Source: Clostridium sp. (GTDB taxonomy: Bacteria > Bacillota_A > Clostridia > Lachnospirales > Lachnospiraceae). From it: a DNA stretch of 24,189 nt. The notes under the pieces are model-generated. The model was not told where the DNA came from. It saw only the letters and a list, made by a program, of their open reading frames with translations, and ran no database searches. The stretch covers positions 1 to 24,189 of the forward strand of contig JAMPAW010000040.1 of assembly GCA_023666975.1 (NCBI GenBank), read 5' to 3'. Shown piece after piece: positions 15,707 through 24,154 of this stretch. How positions within the stretch are numbered: the stretch's first letter is position 1; every line of letters begins with the position of its first letter. Made by a program: the position numbers and the translations under genes.

Positions 15707-16882
15707 TCAATCTTTTGACCCTGCGACCCACCTAAGCCCCCATCCAAATGCTCGATCCAAATCACGGTGTCCCTGAAAGAATCTCACCACTTTTTCCATT
15801 GACAATGACTGCCCATCCTTGTTTTCGAGTAAAGCAATCCCGCACATAGTGAGGTTAGATCCATACTCATCCATCTTTACAATGATATCCTTACTACCCG
15901 GGCATTTCACAGTTACAATTCCCTTTGCTTCACGCCAATTTGCAGCACCTTCATAAATAAACGTGTATATGAGAATTCTCTTTATCCGTGGAATCATCGC
16001 ACTGTTCACTCTCAGATTTTCACCCTCTGTAGAAGTTCCTGTTCGATCATCTCCATCAAGAGAAATGTAAGGCGAATCTATGAGACTCCCAAAAGCATTT
16101 CCTAACGCCTGTACGCTTCCCTTGCTTCCATCCCAAAGCTCATACAAACATCCGAGATCCAAGTCAATACCATTAGCAGCAAAGAATCCCTTTCTTTCAG
16201 GTTGACTCCAGTTCAAATTAATAAGGATCTCCCCACTTCCTTTTAAGAGATTAATCTTTTGCCCTTTCTCAAGTATGACAGCTCCCCTGTCTCGTTCTTT
16301 AATCTCAAGATTCACGCCATAATTCATACATAATGCTTTAAGTCCACCCTTGAAACCGCTTCCAACGGCATTGAACTTCCATTCTCCTTTATATCTGTAA
16401 ATCTCTCCGACAACAATTGAAGTTTCTATAGAAAAATCTTCCCCCAAATCATATCGAAGCAGTTCAGATCCATTTGTCACATCTGCAATACGAATATATG
16501 CATTGCTCACTTGTCCAAAATTCTGGTTTCGCTTATCTGCGTCGTATATCGTAACCGCAATTGCAATTCTTTCAATATTTGATGGAACAAGAGTAAGATC
16601 AACTTGAATCTGCTCATCATCCCCATCATTTCCTCCAGTAAGATTATCACCCATATGCTCAACACCTTCTGAGGTTCTCTTCAAATTTCCATAGTACACA
16701 AAATCCATGTTAGAACTAACCTTACTATCCTCTTTCAGAAGAAAAGCAACTGCATCAAGATCAAAATCATATCCGCCACTATACTTATTGGTATCCCATC
16801 CCAATCCAACAAGCAATTTACACAAACCCGGATTGTCTTTGGTAAGATCTATTTTTTGCCCTTTCTGCAAATTTAGTGCCAT
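15707..16882 (-). CDS. Two-domain TerD + TerA-like protein
   Basis: 391 residues. Domain 1 (1-195) is a canonical TerD domain: [31 protein letters not shown] and [15 protein letters not shown]. Domain 2 (about 200-391) restarts with [18 protein letters not shown] and has [33 protein letters not shown] and a C-terminal [20 protein letters not shown], which fit the TerA-type branch of the superfamily. The acidic loops of both domains are intact, so it may bind Ca2+ at two sites. The ribosome site is AAAGGAGGGATGAAAC. It is the first TerD-type gene after the ATPase and the zinc-ribbon remnant. A fusion of separate TerD and TerA proteins is the simplest reading. Confidence 0.9.
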   Translation of the reverse strand: MALNLQKGQKIDLTKDNPGLCKLLVGLGWDTNKYSGGYDFDLDAVAFLLKEDSKVSSNMDFVYYGNLKRTSEGVEHMGDNLTGGNDGDDEQIQVDLTLVPSNIERIAIAVTIYDADKRNQNFGQVSNAYIRIADVTNGSELLRYDLGEDFSIETSIVVGEIYRYKGEWKFNAVGSGFKGGLKALCMNYGVNLEIKERDRGAVILEKGQKINLLKGSGEILINLNWSQPERKGFFAANGIDLDLGCLYELWDGSKGSVQALGNAFGSLIDSPYISLDGDDRTGTSTEGENLRVNSAMIPRIKRILIYTFIYEGAANWREAKGIVTVKCPGSKDIIVKMDEYGSNLTMCGIALLENKDGQSLSMEKVVRFFQGHRDLDRAFGWGLRWVAGSKD

Positions 16883-16991
16883 GTTTCATCCCTCCTTTTT
16901 CCTTATGGAATATGTAGTTTGATTTCAATGCAAACATCCAAAAAGGTATGCACATATGCTATGTAAAATATTGTTTCATCTAAAGCATATA

Positions 16992-17168
16992 TCAGTCATA
17001 CCATGAGGTACACCTGCCACCCACAACTTCATAAATGAATTTCTTCCTGCACTTTGGACATACCGCATTCCTACGAGTGACCTTATTCTTTGGTCATGTA
17101 TCTGGTTGATAAATATGATTTACCACCGTACCACGCGGACACTTAATATTGATTGTTTTCGATGCCAT
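16992..17168 (-). pseudogene. Small zinc-ribbon gene with an internal TGA and a lost Cys
   Basis: The frame from the ATG at 17168 has an excellent ribosome site (GAGGAGGGAATGTT). It reads MASKTINIKCPRGTVVNHIY, then QPDT, then TGA at 17094-17096. The same frame continues PKNKVTRRNAVCPKCRKKFI and YEVVGGRCTSWYD to a stop at 16992. The second half has a normal CPKC knuckle, but the first reads CPRGT where CPRCGT would be expected, as if one Cys codon were lost. With the internal stop this suggests decay of a 58-residue zinc-ribbon protein. It lies 12 bases after the Ca2+ ATPase. A sequencing error or stop read-through (TGA to Trp) cannot be excluded. Confidence 0.6.
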
Positions 17169-17180
17169 AACATTCCCTCC

Positions 17181-19853
17181 TCATCTCGCTTTATTCATTA
17201 ACCCTTTACGAACTAAATCCACTGGAATAATTGTAAACGCCAGCATAAATACAACAACCCATCCCATGACTCCGAATGGCGTACAACTAAACATAGAACT
17301 AATCCATTTAAACGGTGTCAATGGGATCAACGCTGCATTTACAATCAATGCCTGCACCATAATGATTACAATCCACACCTTCATAAATCCCGTATTTTCA
17401 CTCAAATTTTTGAAAATACCAAATCCATCATCCCTAACGTTAAATCCATTGAACAATGCAGCTACAACGAAAAGGACAAAATAGGCTGTATACAGTTTTT
17501 CCTCACTGCCTAAAATATTTAGAAAAATCGGCAGTTTAAGAAAACAGAAACTGATGATTGTCATCCAAATAGCCATTATGCCAATCTGTGTAGCCATAGC
17601 CCTACTAATAATACTCTCATCCCTGCGTCTCGGTTTTTCTATCATGTACTTTTCAAGTGCCGGTTCATTGCCCAACATGATTGCCCCAAGGCTATCCATA
17701 ACGAGATTGACAAACAGAAGATGCGTTACCTTCAGCGGTTCAACAATTCCAAAAAAAGGACTGATAGCACTCACGATAACAGCTGCAACATTAATAACAA
17801 GCTGGAATTTACAAAACTTCAGGATGTTGTTATAAATAGTTCTGCCATAAAGAATTGCATCCTTAATAGATTTAAAATTGTCATCAATTATTACCACTTC
17901 ACCAGCTTCCTTTGCCGCCTCCGTCCCACTGCCCATAGCGAAACCTACATCAGCCCTTTTCAATGCCGGAGAATCATTTACCCCATCTCCCGTCATACCT
18001 ACAACCAAATTCAATTCCTGACAAAGCCTGACCATTCGCGACTTATCAGTAGGAAGCGCCCTGGCAATCACCCTAATATTTTTCATATTACGTTTTATCT
18101 CATCATCGCTCATAGCGTTAAGTTGTGCTGAGGTAAGCGCCCAATCATCATCACTTTTTATCAGATCGGCATCTTCTGCTATAGACACAGCAGTCTCAAG
18201 ACGATCCCCCGTAATCATAACAACTTGTATACCCGCTTCCTGCACTTCACGGATAGCTTCCTTTGCTTCTGGGCGCACATCATCTCTGATTGCGACAAGT
18301 CCAATCAATACTACGTCTTCATTTATCTCGTCCCTGGCATAGGGACTGTCAGAATACCCAAAAGCAAGCACACGCATTGCCCTTGAAGCATACTCATTTA
18401 TTTTTTCATTCACTACATCCATCTGCAACTCTGTAACATTGCCCTCTGCATCCAGCCCTTTCTTTGCAACAGCAAGAAATTTTTCCGGTGCTCCTTTATA
18501 AAACACCTGACCCAATTCTTTGATTTCTGCCTGACTAAACTTATTTATAGAATTAAATCCCTGATACAGACCCACGCTATAATCAGTTTCCTTATCAGAA
18601 CCCTTAGATAAAAATTTATACTCTTCCTCTCCCAGAAATCTCATTAAAGCCTGATCTGTAGCATTTCCACCAATAACCCTATGCTGACCATCAAACATAG
18701 ATGCCGTATTTTTGCCTATGGCAATATTTACCATAGACTTTACTTTCCCATGATTTTTCATTTCTTCCAAAGGAATACTTTCGCCATCGGGCGTGAAAAA
18801 TTCCACCACCTCAAGGCTCCCTCGGGTAATCGTGCCCGTTTTATCGCTGAATAATATATTCAGTGAGCCCGCGGTTTCAATACCAACAGCCTTTCTAACA
18901 AGCACATTATGATCCAGCATACGGCTCGTATTCTGCATAAGAACCAGCGATATCATCAGTGGAAGGCCTTCAGGCACCGCACACACAACAATCAAAATTG
19001 CAAGCGAAACAGCCTCTATGACATTCATAAGAATACCGCTCCAGCCAATAGACAGGTAAGCGTTAACCCCTCCCGCTTTGAAAACGAAATAAACCATATA
19101 TAGCACAACAATAACAACTGCTGACACATAACCAAAAACTGATATTTGATTGGCGAGTTTGGATAATTTGACTTTCAGCGGAGAATCAAGTTCTTCATCC
19201 TGCATATCCTCAGCCATCTTACCCATCATCGTCTGTATTCCAGCCTTACGAACATCCAGAACGCCTTCTCCGTCAAAAACAACTGCCCCACGGAACAAAG
19301 AATAATTATCTACAAATGTATCACCCGTCAAATTTTCCGGGAACTCGGTTGTCTCTGGTGCGGCAATTTTGTTGCACTCTTCTGCCTCGCCATTCAAAAC
19401 CGAGTTATCTACCCTCAAATCGCCATCAATCAGTATTCCGTCAGCAGGTATCTTATCTCCTGCTTGTAAAATGACCTTATCTCCAACAACCACATCATCT
19501 ACTTCAATGACCGTAATAATACCATTTCTATATACCTTACAACAATCTTTCTTGGTGCTGTCTTTTAATTCACGATACTTTGTATCGCTTGCGACGGCTG
19601 TTTTAGCCGTAACAAATGCCACGATAAGTACCGCCACGATAGTTCCTATCGGCTCATATATCTCAGCATGACCTAAAAAGAACATCACAAGCATGATTAC
19701 TACGATAGCAAGGAGAATCTTGATCATAGGATCGCCAAAAGTTTCCTTAAACTCTTCCCAAAAAGTAGTTGGTTCCGAATCTGGAATCAAATTCGACCCA
19801 TGCTTCTTCCGTGACTCCACTACCTCTGCATCGCTTAATCCAATGTATTTCAT
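17181..19853 (-). CDS. Calcium-transporting P-type ATPase, PMCA type
   Basis: 890 residues, a full-length P2-type ATPase. Helix M4 has PEGLP (294-298, Ca2+ ligand Glu295), the phosphorylation site is SDKTGT (336-341, Asp337), KGAPE (453-457) marks the nucleotide site, TGD is at 548-550 and the hinge is TGDGVNDSPAL (621-631). Helix M6 has NLVMD (716-720), which matches the single-site PMCA pattern. The actuator loop is LNGEA (153-157) where most members have TGES; the essential Glu is kept. About ten membrane helices are visible. The ribosome site is GAGGAGAAAGTAA. It pumps Ca2+ out of the cytosol. Placement directly before TerD genes, whose products bind Ca2+, suggests it sets the calcium level that the Ter complex senses. 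Confidence 0.95.
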   Translation of the reverse strand: MKYIGLSDAEVVESRKKHGSNLIPDSEPTTFWEEFKETFGDPMIKILLAIVVIMLVMFFLGHAEIYEPIGTIVAVLIVAFVTAKTAVASDTKYRELKDSTKKDCCKVYRNGIITVIEVDDVVVGDKVILQAGDKIPADGILIDGDLRVDNSVLNGEAEECNKIAAPETTEFPENLTGDTFVDNYSLFRGAVVFDGEGVLDVRKAGIQTMMGKMAEDMQDEELDSPLKVKLSKLANQISVFGYVSAVVIVVLYMVYFVFKAGGVNAYLSIGWSGILMNVIEAVSLAILIVVCAVPEGLPLMISLVLMQNTSRMLDHNVLVRKAVGIETAGSLNILFSDKTGTITRGSLEVVEFFTPDGESIPLEEMKNHGKVKSMVNIAIGKNTASMFDGQHRVIGGNATDQALMRFLGEEEYKFLSKGSDKETDYSVGLYQGFNSINKFSQAEIKELGQVFYKGAPEKFLAVAKKGLDAEGNVTELQMDVVNEKINEYASRAMRVLAFGYSDSPYARDEINEDVVLIGLVAIRDDVRPEAKEAIREVQEAGIQVVMITGDRLETAVSIAEDADLIKSDDDWALTSAQLNAMSDDEIKRNMKNIRVIARALPTDKSRMVRLCQELNLVVGMTGDGVNDSPALKRADVGFAMGSGTEAAKEAGEVVIIDDNFKSIKDAILYGRTIYNNILKFCKFQLVINVAAVIVSAISPFFGIVEPLKVTHLLFVNLVMDSLGAIMLGNEPALEKYMIEKPRRRDESIISRAMATQIGIMAIWMTIISFCFLKLPIFLNILGSEEKLYTAYFVLFVVAALFNGFNVRDDGFGIFKNLSENTGFMKVWIVIIMVQALIVNAALIPLTPFKWISSMFSCTPFGVMGWVVVFMLAFTIIPVDLVRKGLMNKAR

Positions 19854-20081
19854 TTACTTTCTCCTCTCTCCTTGAAAAATTTGTCCATACGCCTGCTTCT
19901 TACAACATTGGGAGAAATAACGCTAAAGGAAAATAGAACATTTTAAATCCCATCCCCTGGCATTACTCCATCTCTATCACATTGAATGTTTATGGTTGCT
20001 ATATTTGTAAGTTACCACTTTACTGTTTTTACAATACCGATTCTAGGTACAAACCTCGGATCTCACTACTTATTACATTAA

Positions 20082-20110
20082 ACTATAAAGTTTTATTTAC
20101 AAATTTTTAA
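20082..20110 (-). promoter_or_regulatory. Possible promoter for the Ter operon
   Basis: On the minus strand, -35 TTAAAA (20105-20110), 17-base spacer, -10 TATAGT (20082-20087), 9 of 12 consensus positions. It lies in the AT-rich gap (19,854-20,144) between the 41-aa gene and the Ca2+ ATPase. No better match was seen in the gap. AT-rich sequence gives such matches by chance, so this is weak. Confidence 0.3.
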
Positions 20111-20144
20111 TGCATGTAAGATGTTAATATCCACATATTTTTGA

Positions 20145-20270
20145 TTAATCCTTATTTTTGTTGGAAAATTCTGTGCACGCCCATTTTCCTGGAGATACAT
20201 TTTTATGTGTTACATTGCATTTTCCGTTACAATAATAATCGCATTCAATACATTTATGTAATCCTGGCAT
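20145..20270 (-). CDS. Small Cys-rich protein (41 aa), probable metal or Fe-S binder
   Basis: The frame MPGLHKCIECDYYCNGKCNV continues THKNVSPGKWACTEF to a TAA at 20145. Cys residues are at 7, 10, 14, 18 and 31. A CxxC, a GKC and a final ACxxF are the pattern of small clostridial four-Cys proteins, similar in spacing to the small Fe-S subunits of some glycyl-radical enzymes. The ribosome site is excellent (GAGGAGGGAAGAGAT), which is why I accept so short a gene. It lies 31 bases after rfbC and about 290 bases before the Ca2+ ATPase, so it may be the tail of the rfb transcript or the head of the Ter island. The function is unknown. Confidence 0.7.
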   Translation of the reverse strand: MPGLHKCIECDYYCNGKCNVTHKNVSPGKWACTEFSNKNKD

Positions 20271-20301
20271 ATCTCTTCCCTCCTCTCTCAAAATTATGTG
20301 A

Positions 20302-20895
20302 TCAAATATCTTTTAGTCGCGGCCAGTTCTGATCCCTCTCCGCGAGAGTGACCAGCGTTCCGTCCTCCATGCGATAACCGGAGGCATTTGCCGTTCCTGT
20401 ATATTCGCCGCTTACGCCCGGCCACTGTATCCCGATCTCCGGGTCGTTCCATGCAAGACCTCCTTCGTCCCCGGGGTGGTAAAAATCTGTGACCTTGTAA
20501 CAGAACTCAGCCGTATCACTCAGCACAAAATAGCCGTGTGCAAACCCCTCCGAAACATAAAACTGTTTCCGGTTCTCCTCCGTCAGCTCAAGTCCGTACC
20601 ATTTTCCGTAGGTTCTGCTGTCTTTTCTCAAATCCACCGCCACATCGAATACCGCGCCTTTGATCACACGCACCAGCTTTCCCTGCGGGTACTGCTTCTG
20701 AAAGTGAAGCCCCCGCAGCACGCCCTTCGTGCTCATGCTCTGGTTGTCCTGCACAAATTCCATGCAAAGCCCGGCTTCCTCCATGTCCCTTTTGTTGTAA
20801 GTCTCCATGAAATATCCCCGGTTGTCCCCATGGACTGCAGGCTCTATGATATACAGCCCCTCAAGCGGGCATTTCCTGACTATAATCTGTCCCAT
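20302..20895 (-). CDS. rfbC: dTDP-4-dehydrorhamnose 3,5-epimerase
   Basis: 197 residues from the ATG at 20895, chosen for its ribosome site (GGAGGAGAGGCA); the frame extends further without one. RmlC signatures: HGDNRGYFMETYN (22-34), FVQDNQSMSTKGVLRGLHFQ (48-66, catalytic His64), VRVIKGAVFDVAVDLR (75-90), VSEGFAHGYFVL and KVTDFYHP (134-141, with the catalytic Tyr region). The enzyme converts dTDP-4-keto-6-deoxyglucose to the L-lyxo epimer, the third step toward dTDP-L-rhamnose. It is the last rfb gene visible; rfbD does not follow. High GC and codon use match rfbA and rfbB. Confidence 0.95.
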   Translation of the reverse strand: MGQIIVRKCPLEGLYIIEPAVHGDNRGYFMETYNKRDMEEAGLCMEFVQDNQSMSTKGVLRGLHFQKQYPQGKLVRVIKGAVFDVAVDLRKDSRTYGKWYGLELTEENRKQFYVSEGFAHGYFVLSDTAEFCYKVTDFYHPGDEGGLAWNDPEIGIQWPGVSGEYTGTANASGYRMEDGTLVTLAERDQNWPRLKDI

Positions 20896-20962
20896 TGCCT
20901 CTCCTCCGATTCCCTTGCTCACAGCCGCGCGAAAGCTGATCTGTTTCACAGCTTCATAACAC

Positions 20963-21982
20963 TCACCTGTTCCCATACATTTTTTCATAGTAGTCCCTGT
21001 ACTCCCCTGAGACAATGGGCTCCCACCATGCACGGTTGTCAAGATACCAGTGGATAGTCTTTTTTATCCCGTCCGCAAATTTTGTCTCCGGCATCCAGCC
21101 GAGCTCCCCATGTATCTTCGCCGGATCAATGGCATAGCGCAGGTCATGCCCCTTGCGGTCTGTCACATAGGTAATAAGGCTCTCCGGCTTTTCAAGCTCT
21201 TTTAAAATGATTTTTACAATGTCAATGTTTTTCATCTCATTGTGACCGCCAATATTGTAAACATTTCCCACGCGCCCCTTGTGCAGGACCAGGTCTATCG
21301 CCCTGCAGTGATCCTCCACATACAGCCAGTCCCTGACATTCAGTCCCTCCCCGTAAACCGGAAGGGGCTTATCCTGCCATGCATTGATAAACATCAGGGG
21401 GATCAGCTTCTCCGGAAACTGGTAGGGGCCGTAATTGTTGGAGCAGCGGCTTACCGTCACCGGCAGGCCGTAGGTGCGGTGGTATGCCAGCGCCAGCAGA
21501 TCCGCCGACGCCTTGGAGCTGCTGTAGGGGCTGCTTGCGCAGAGCGGCGTCTCCTCTGTGAAAAGCAGATCCGGCCGCTCCAGTGGCAGCTCCCCGTAGA
21601 CCTCGTCCGTGCCCACCTGATGAAATCTGGCAACGCCGTATTTCCGGCAGGCGTCCATGAGCACCGCCGTTCCCATAATATTGGTCTGCAAAAAAATCCC
21701 CGGATCCTCAATGCCGCGGTCCACATGCGTCTCCGCCGCGAAATTGACCACCATATCCGGCTTCTCCTCTTCAAAAAGCCTCTCAACTGCCCCCCGGTCG
21801 CAGATGTCCGCCTTTACAAAGCGGAAGGAAGGATTTTTCATCACGCCCTCCAGCGTGAAAAGATTTCCCGCATAGGTCAGCTTGTCCATGCAGACAATCC
21901 GGTAGTCCCTGTATTTTTCCAGCATGTAAAAGATAAAGTTGCTTCCGATAAATCCGGCGCCGCCGGTCACAATTACTGTCAT
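20963..21982 (-). CDS. rfbB: dTDP-glucose 4,6-dehydratase
   Basis: 339 residues from the ATG at 21982, which has GGAGGAAGCC directly upstream. The 19-residue extension to 22039 overlaps rfbA and is not needed. It is an extended short-chain dehydrogenase: NAD-binding TGGAGFIGS (6-14), NFAAETHVDRG (80-90), the dehydratase-specific TDEVYG (125-130, Asp126 and Glu127) and the YSSSK catalytic pair (Tyr153, Lys157), then RCSNNYGPYQFPEKLIP. It makes dTDP-4-keto-6-deoxyglucose from dTDP-glucose, the second step of the dTDP-rhamnose route. It starts 19 bases after rfbA. Confidence 0.96.
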   Translation of the reverse strand: MTVIVTGGAGFIGSNFIFYMLEKYRDYRIVCMDKLTYAGNLFTLEGVMKNPSFRFVKADICDRGAVERLFEEEKPDMVVNFAAETHVDRGIEDPGIFLQTNIMGTAVLMDACRKYGVARFHQVGTDEVYGELPLERPDLLFTEETPLCASSPYSSSKASADLLALAYHRTYGLPVTVSRCSNNYGPYQFPEKLIPLMFINAWQDKPLPVYGEGLNVRDWLYVEDHCRAIDLVLHKGRVGNVYNIGGHNEMKNIDIVKIILKELEKPESLITYVTDRKGHDLRYAIDPAKIHGELGWMPETKFADGIKKTIHWYLDNRAWWEPIVSGEYRDYYEKMYGNR

Positions 21983-22001
21983 GGCTTCCTCCGCTTTTTT
22001 C

Positions 22002-22898
22002 TCAATGCAGTGCATCAAGATATTTCCCATCCAGCACATCTTTTAAATACTGGCCGTACTGGTTCTTTTTCAGCCCCTCATAGACTATGAGCACATCCTC
22101 TCTTGATATCCAGCCATTCAGGTATGCAATCTCCTCGAGGCACCCGATCTTCCTGTGCTGGTGCGTTTCCACTGTCTTCACAAAATTGGTAGCTTCCACA
22201 AGACTCTCATGTGTCCCCATATCCAGCCATGTAAACCCCTGCCCCAGCAGTTCCACATTCAAATTTCCCCTCTCCAAATAGATGCGGTTCAGATCCGTGA
22301 TTTCCAGCTCTCCTCTCGCAGATGGTTTCAAACTTTTTGCATATTTCACCGCCCGGTTATCATAGAAAAAGAGTCCCGTCACGCAATAATTACTTTTCGG
22401 ATGCTCTGGTTTTTCCTCTATGGAAACAGCATGTCCTGCCTCATCAAACTCCACGATGCCAAACCTCTCCGGGTCGTCCACATAGTATCCGAACACCGTC
22501 GCGCCTTTCCCCTCCTCTGCGTTGTGCACCGCCGCCTGCAGGCGTTTTTTCAGTCCGTGCCCCGCAAAGATGTTATCCCCCAGCACCATCGCTACCGTGT
22601 CGTCTCCGATAAAGCTATCCCCGATTATAAATGCCTGCGCCAGTCCGTCGGGCGAGGGCTGTATGGCATAGGACAGGCTGACCCCAAACTGGTGCCCATC
22701 ACCCAAAAGTTCTGAAAACCTCGGTGTGTCCTGCTCTGTGGAGATGATCAGAATATCCCGGATGCCCGCGCTCATCAGAACGGCCATCGGGTAATAGATC
22801 ATGGGCTTGTCATAGACCGGCAGCAGCTGCTTGCTGGTCACCTTTGTGAGCGGGTAGAGCCTCGTGCCGGAGCCTCCCGCAAGAATAATACCTTTCAT
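22002..22898 (-). CDS. rfbA: Glucose-1-phosphate thymidylyltransferase
   Basis: 298 residues, the normal length for RmlA. The nucleotidyltransferase signature [13 protein letters not shown] (6-18), [16 protein letters not shown] (22-37), [31 protein letters not shown] and [11 protein letters not shown] are all present. It joins glucose-1-phosphate and dTTP to give dTDP-glucose, the first step to dTDP-rhamnose, and is the usual allosteric control point of the pathway. It is first of the rfbA-rfbB-rfbC run and lies just downstream of an ABC-exporter relic. Confidence 0.96.
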   Translation of the reverse strand: MKGIILAGGSGTRLYPLTKVTSKQLLPVYDKPMIYYPMAVLMSAGIRDILIISTEQDTPRFSELLGDGHQFGVSLSYAIQPSPDGLAQAFIIGDSFIGDDTVAMVLGDNIFAGHGLKKRLQAAVHNAEEGKGATVFGYYVDDPERFGIVEFDEAGHAVSIEEKPEHPKSNYCVTGLFFYDNRAVKYAKSLKPSARGELEITDLNRIYLERGNLNVELLGQGFTWLDMGTHESLVEATNFVKTVETHQHRKIGCLEEIAYLNGWISREDVLIVYEGLKKNQYGQYLKDVLDGKYLDALH

Positions 22899-22928
22899 TG
22901 AACCGTGTCCCCCTGGATTTGAAAAAAT

Positions 22929-23000
22929 CTATTGCCCTTCCTCTGTAATCTGCCCGTTTTCGACCCGGTACACAATATCGCACCCCTTATTCGTGATCTG
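22929..23000 (-). pseudogene. C-terminal relic of an ABC exporter
   Basis: On the minus strand, a frame ending at a TAG (22929-22931) reads QITNKGCDIVYRVENGQITE then EGQ. This matches the C-terminus of the intact ABC exporter at the left end of the window (TTIEGCDIVYRVEDGRI). The similarity starts at about 23,000 and nothing like an ABC domain lies upstream, so only about 24 codons remain. It marks a deletion or recombination scar between the glycosyltransferase gene and rfbA. Confidence 0.75.
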
Positions 23001-23233
23001 TCTCTGATTCCAATCCTCGAATTTAAGTCAGTCAACTCCTGATATAGCTGCATCCTTACATTTGAAAGAATTGTAAGACCACACCCTATATTAATTCTCT
23101 CATGGCGTGAAATATTAAATGGATATACCTGCTCCAAAGCTTTCAAAATGCCTTATGCATTCCTTTTCCCCTGCCCTTTTATATAGAAATACTAATTTCC
23201 TTATGACTTTATATAAAAACACACTTATCACAT
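23001..23233. other. Intergenic remnant, no supported gene
   Basis: Together with the ABC relic this makes about 335 bases without an intact gene. An 83-codon minus-strand frame with a TTG start crosses it (LKALEQVYPFNISRHERINI...). It has no ribosome site, overlaps the ABC relic in another frame and resembles nothing I recognise. It could be decayed sequence from a lost polysaccharide gene. Confidence 0.45.
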
Positions 23234-24154
23234 TCATGCCATACCCACCTCTATCCTATGCCATGTCTCCATCCCTATATCGCACGGCACATCTATTCCA
23301 TACCACTCCGATGGTGCAACCACAATCTTATCCGGGAACTCCGACAGATACTGTGCCCACCAGCCATAAGATGTATTTCCAATGATAAAATGCTTACATT
23401 CTGCCATCGCTGCCAAAGATATATGTACCGGAAAATCTGCCGCCTGTTCAACCATATCGTATTTTGTGCAATCAATCAGATGTTCTTTAACATAGGGAAT
23501 ATTATCCGAGCATACAAAAAACAACGGGTTTTCAACTTTTTTAATCATATACTCGATTGCCTCTTCCCAGTAACCGTGATTACACACATCAAACATTTTA
23601 TTCCCCACATTGTGCTGAACCTTTATGCTGATACAGACAGTGTTTCTGCTCCTGATTTTATCAAGGTTTGGGTACTCGCTTCTCTCCAGTTCATTTTTCA
23701 AAGAAAATAATTCCCGTATTTCTCTTTCATATCCTGCAAAAAAGCTTTCTGACTGAAAATATCCGTCCACCAGAATATTTCTAGGCAAAACTTTCGATGT
23801 CTTTATATATCCATTTTCCATAGAAATCACACCAAGCCGGTTAAATATAGGTTGAAACCTCTTTTCAATATTGTATCTTTCCCTATAATCTAAGTGTCCC
23901 TTTATTTTCCCCCAGACCCTGAGCCAAAAATATGGCCCTCTCCAAGCTCTATTGGTTTTAAGTTCATTGTTATCACTCACGTATCTACAATCTGGCAAAT
24001 TATATTCTTTAAGGGAATTAATATATCCAGAGACAATATTTGCTGAATCATCAATGATTAAATCATAATCTCCTTTTTTATGTTGTAACGTTCTCACATA
24101 TGCATACATGAATAACTGATTGCCAATGCGACCAGCCAGTCTAAGATAAATCAT
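23234..24154 (-). CDS. GT11-type glycosyltransferase (alpha-1,2-fucosyltransferase family), altered motif
   Basis: 306 residues, complete, with GGGGA upstream of the ATG at 24154. The N-terminus LAGRIGNQLFMYAYVRTL (6-23) is the typical GT11 start. LVDGYFQSESFF (128-139), FFVCSDNIPYVKEHL (212-226) and IIGNTSYGWWAQYLSE (257-272) follow the family order. The usual HxRRxD donor-binding motif appears as CISIKVQHNVGN (174-185), without the arginines. Family members add fucose in alpha-1,2 linkage to cell-surface glycans. The changed motif may mean another donor or loss of activity. Its place near rfbABC fits a capsule or exopolysaccharide locus. Confidence 0.85.
   Translation of the reverse strand: MIYLRLAGRIGNQLFMYAYVRTLQHKKGDYDLIIDDSANIVSGYINSLKEYNLPDCRYVSDNNELKTNRAWRGPYFWLRVWGKIKGHLDYRERYNIEKRFQPIFNRLGVISMENGYIKTSKVLPRNILVDGYFQSESFFAGYEREIRELFSLKNELERSEYPNLDKIRSRNTVCISIKVQHNVGNKMFDVCNHGYWEEAIEYMIKKVENPLFFVCSDNIPYVKEHLIDCTKYDMVEQAADFPVHISLAAMAECKHFIIGNTSYGWWAQYLSEFPDKIVVAPSEWYGIDVPCDIGMETWHRIEVGMA

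Noticed and set aside
21242..22090. 282-aa open frame on the plus strand
   Set aside because: Antisense to rfbB, in GC-rich sequence where long shadow frames are common; Arg/His-rich composition and no known motif.
22895..23146. 83-aa minus-strand frame overlapping the rfbA start
   Set aside because: TTG start, no ribosome site, no recognisable family, and it crosses the ABC-exporter relic in a different frame.
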